Assembly: GCA_014529385.2 (NCBI GenBank)
Contig: CM043961.1
Span: forward strand, 15,462,478 to 15,526,477
Reading direction: 5' to 3'
DNA length: 64,000 nucleotides
Source of the DNA: Adiantum capillus-veneris
Taxonomy: Eukaryota; Streptophyta; Polypodiopsida; Polypodiales; Pteridaceae
Under the pieces are notes generated by a model. The model was not told the DNA's origin. It saw only the letters and a program-made list of their open reading frames with translations, and searched no databases. A program made the translations under genes and the position numbers. This document shows positions 61,942-64,000 of this stretch, piece after piece. Each line of letters begins with the position of its first letter. Positions within the stretch are counted from its first letter, which is position 1.

Positions 61942-62855
61942 CTATAGTACATCAGTATATTCACAAAAGATAGGGGTGGTACAACCATGCACACAATTGT
62001 TTTCCTCGTCCTCTTCATCTTCGTCTTCGTCGTCGTCCTCGGCAAGGTTGACTTTGCCTTTTGCTCTATTGCTGGTGTTGTTAGTGCTACCTGGGCAATT
62101 TGATGGTGGATGTCCTTTGACAAGATAGTTGCTACATAATTTGTTTTTGTAGCAATCTTTTGAAAAAATTCCCTGGTTTGCCGCATTTGTAACACCTTTT
62201 ATTTTTGGTCCTAGTTGATGAAGATGCATTCCTAGATGATGATGCAATGTAAACTCCTCCATTGCTGACGCCTTCTTTGCTGGCTTCTTTTCTTCTTCAA
62301 TTAGGGCATTTATGACTTGTTGCAACATGGGTTTTGGTTCCTTTTGTTCTAGCAATGTGATTATGTTGTCAAACTTTTCTGGGACAACCCATAAGAGCAC
62401 AATAACCTTATCTTCTTTGAGGATCTGACACTCAATATAAGTTAATTGAGTGATCATGCTCAATAACCTATCGACGAGGCTTGAAATATCCTCCCCTTGA
62501 TTCATCTCATTAATTTGTAAAGGTCTTTTTCAAGGATAATTTTGCTCATTTTTTACTTTGCACCAAAAATTTCTTCTAGGATTTTCCATGCTTGGATTTT
62601 TGTGGTGCAATTATCAGTGAAGTGCATGTAATTATCATGTAGCGAGTTGATAATTTTACCTAGAACTTGTTCATCTTTAGCATGAATTTGTGCAATTTGT
62701 TGGTGAGTGTGCCTTCAATTGTGGATGGTTCATTTGTGTGTGGCTTGACAATGGACCATATTTGCTTACGCATGAGATACCCTCGTAATGTAATTTAGTC
62801 TACCAAGTATGGAAACCTTACCCATTAAAGTTTTCAATCCCTTTTTCTGCCATAA
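61942..62855 (-). pseudogene. Ty1/copia gag remnant
   Basis: The minus strand opens with MAEKGIENFNG at about 62855, then decayed frames with WSIVKPHTNEPS and LGKIINSLHDNYMHF, and an open ORF (62505-61942) with MNQGEDISSLVDRLLSMITQ, LPEKFDNII-like VPEKFDNIITLLEQ and a Lys-rich part. The CCHC knuckle (CYKCGKPGN) is visible in a neighbouring frame near 62190-62160. The end is an acidic run. This is the UBN2-type gag of copia elements; protease and pol are missing. Confidence 0.7.
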
Positions 62856-64000
62856 TCTCAAAGGTAGAGGGGTCTTAACACTTGATGGTACGTGTCTACC
62901 TCTTTAAAAGAAATTGTGTAAACATGGGTGCACATGCAAATGCAAGAACAAAAAGATGGCCAAACATGAAGCTACTCTTCACAAAAGATTTATGAAGCAC
63001 CTCTTCACAAGAGGCTTTTTTTAATAAAAAAATTGCGATTCAATTTTTGGCCGCAATTTGAAGCTCCACTCAAGGAATTTGAGTTGCCACAAGCTTTGGA
63101 GGTCCCTTTGAATGCTCGATATGTCGAGATGATTTAAAACGTTTAAATTTTTTGATCTCCTCTTTAAAGCTAAATTCTTCTTTGGTTTGAAGGCCTTTGA
63201 ACCTCTAGAATCCTCCTTGAATGATGTGTTTGAGCCTTTGATACCTTATCTTGCCAGTGGGAGAAACCCTCTTTCAGCAAGAGACTACGGGCATATATGT
63301 GTGTGAAATATGGAAGCACTTTATGGATTCGTTGTTGTGATGCTGCCTTCTTTTAAAGAAGCTCAATGTGTGTGTGAATGGCCACCAAAAGAAATTTTAT
63401 ACATCATCAATCGTCTTAAAACAATAAAATCAATTTGAAAATGAAATCCCAAACGAAATCGAGGGAGTAGCAAGTTGGTGACCGAGATTCAAAGAGTCAG
63501 TTCACATGGGCACTGGGTTCACAACTGGTTGCCAACCGGTTGCGTACCTTTCTAGTTCTCATGAGTGGTTGCCAAAAGAAAACTCGTAACCGGTTGGCAA
63601 CAAGTTGCATTCCTGCTCGAGGTTGAAGGGATGGAGCGAGCCTGCAATCGCAAAAAATGACAAGATCGTGCAGGAATAAGACGTCACCTTTCACGCTCTG
63701 GATGCTATTTTCAACCTTTTTCTGAATTTTTGAGGTCATTGTGCGACTTCGCTTTGCCTCATGGGAACTTGCTAGCTACTGGCCCCCAGCTGCGCACTTG
63801 TGCGCAACCACTGCACCATGTGAACTACACCAAAGAGTATCAAAGCTTGCACAGCACGGTTTGTCAACGGGTGAGTGAGGTCATTGAGTGCACAACATGA
63901 GGCAGGCGAGGCACATTGCACAATACGAGGCTATGAGCCTTTGCTCATGATTGACTGTGTGTCCTCAGGGTGGGCTCATGGATGACTTCGTAGAGCTCTA
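62856..64000. other. Non-coding stretch with one long inverted repeat
   Basis: GGTTGCCAACCGGTTGCG (about 63525-63542) and its near complement CGTAACCGGTTGGCAAC (about 63585-63601) could form a stem around a loop of about 42 bases. No gene is supported. Confidence 0.45.

Overview
The window looks like repeat-rich nuclear DNA of a land plant. The reasons are retroelements with plant-type primer-binding sites, a LINE with a DUF4283-type ORF1, a Helitron fragment, a PPR fragment, and spliced genes with short GT-AG introns. The very dense (AG)n/(CT)n and (AC)n/(GT)n microsatellites and a reverse transcriptase of a type seen in early-diverging lineages make a fern or another non-seed plant my best guess, but the species cannot be fixed from sequence alone. 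No bacterial-type operon, rRNA or complete tRNA was seen.

Layout. 1-7.3 kb: a plus-strand gene that can be spliced into one uninterrupted 760-codon frame joining a divergent histone H3, a Ulp1/SENP-type cysteine protease and an FCP1-type (HAD) phosphatase domain. It is followed tail-to-tail by an unrecognised minus-strand spliced gene with an in-frame stop, a Helitron N-terminal fragment, a broken coiled-coil ORF and another unknown ORF. 7.5-21.6 kb: long CT/GT microsatellites, then two direct repeats of exactly 4,381 bp (about 1% different by eye) around a 3.5-kb core. The core codes on the minus strand for an unusual, endonuclease-less reverse transcriptase and an upstream ORF. Each long repeat carries the same orphan ORF of about 177 codons, and a further short segment is duplicated outside the pair.

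21.6-28.1 kb: low-coding DNA, a PPR fragment, and a decayed LINE (DUF4283, AP endonuclease, part of the reverse transcriptase) with a possible MITE inside it. 28.9-33.1 kb: a minisatellite of tiled TATGCTAGCTAGCATA-type palindromes split by a Ty1/copia element that has both LTRs but no reverse transcriptase. 33.2-41.6 kb: a broken uncharacterised ORF, the 5' part of a plus-strand LTR element, and the gag half of a minus-strand LTR element whose leader holds five or six regularly spaced copies of a near-perfect palindrome.

41.6-50.9 kb: a complete minus-strand Ty3/gypsy element with 1.5-kb LTRs and three breaks in its polyprotein, nested in an older plus-strand Ty3 element (50.9-57.4 kb). The older element has an aspartic-protease-like segment downstream of its integrase. 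57.4-64 kb: LTR-like sequence, microsatellites and a decayed copia gag on the minus strand.

Most coding regions here belong to mobile elements in decay. Many of their premature stops sit where Trp or Gln is expected, as cytosine deamination would produce. The H3/protease/phosphatase gene is the exception: it can be read without a break, and it is the best candidate for a new system.
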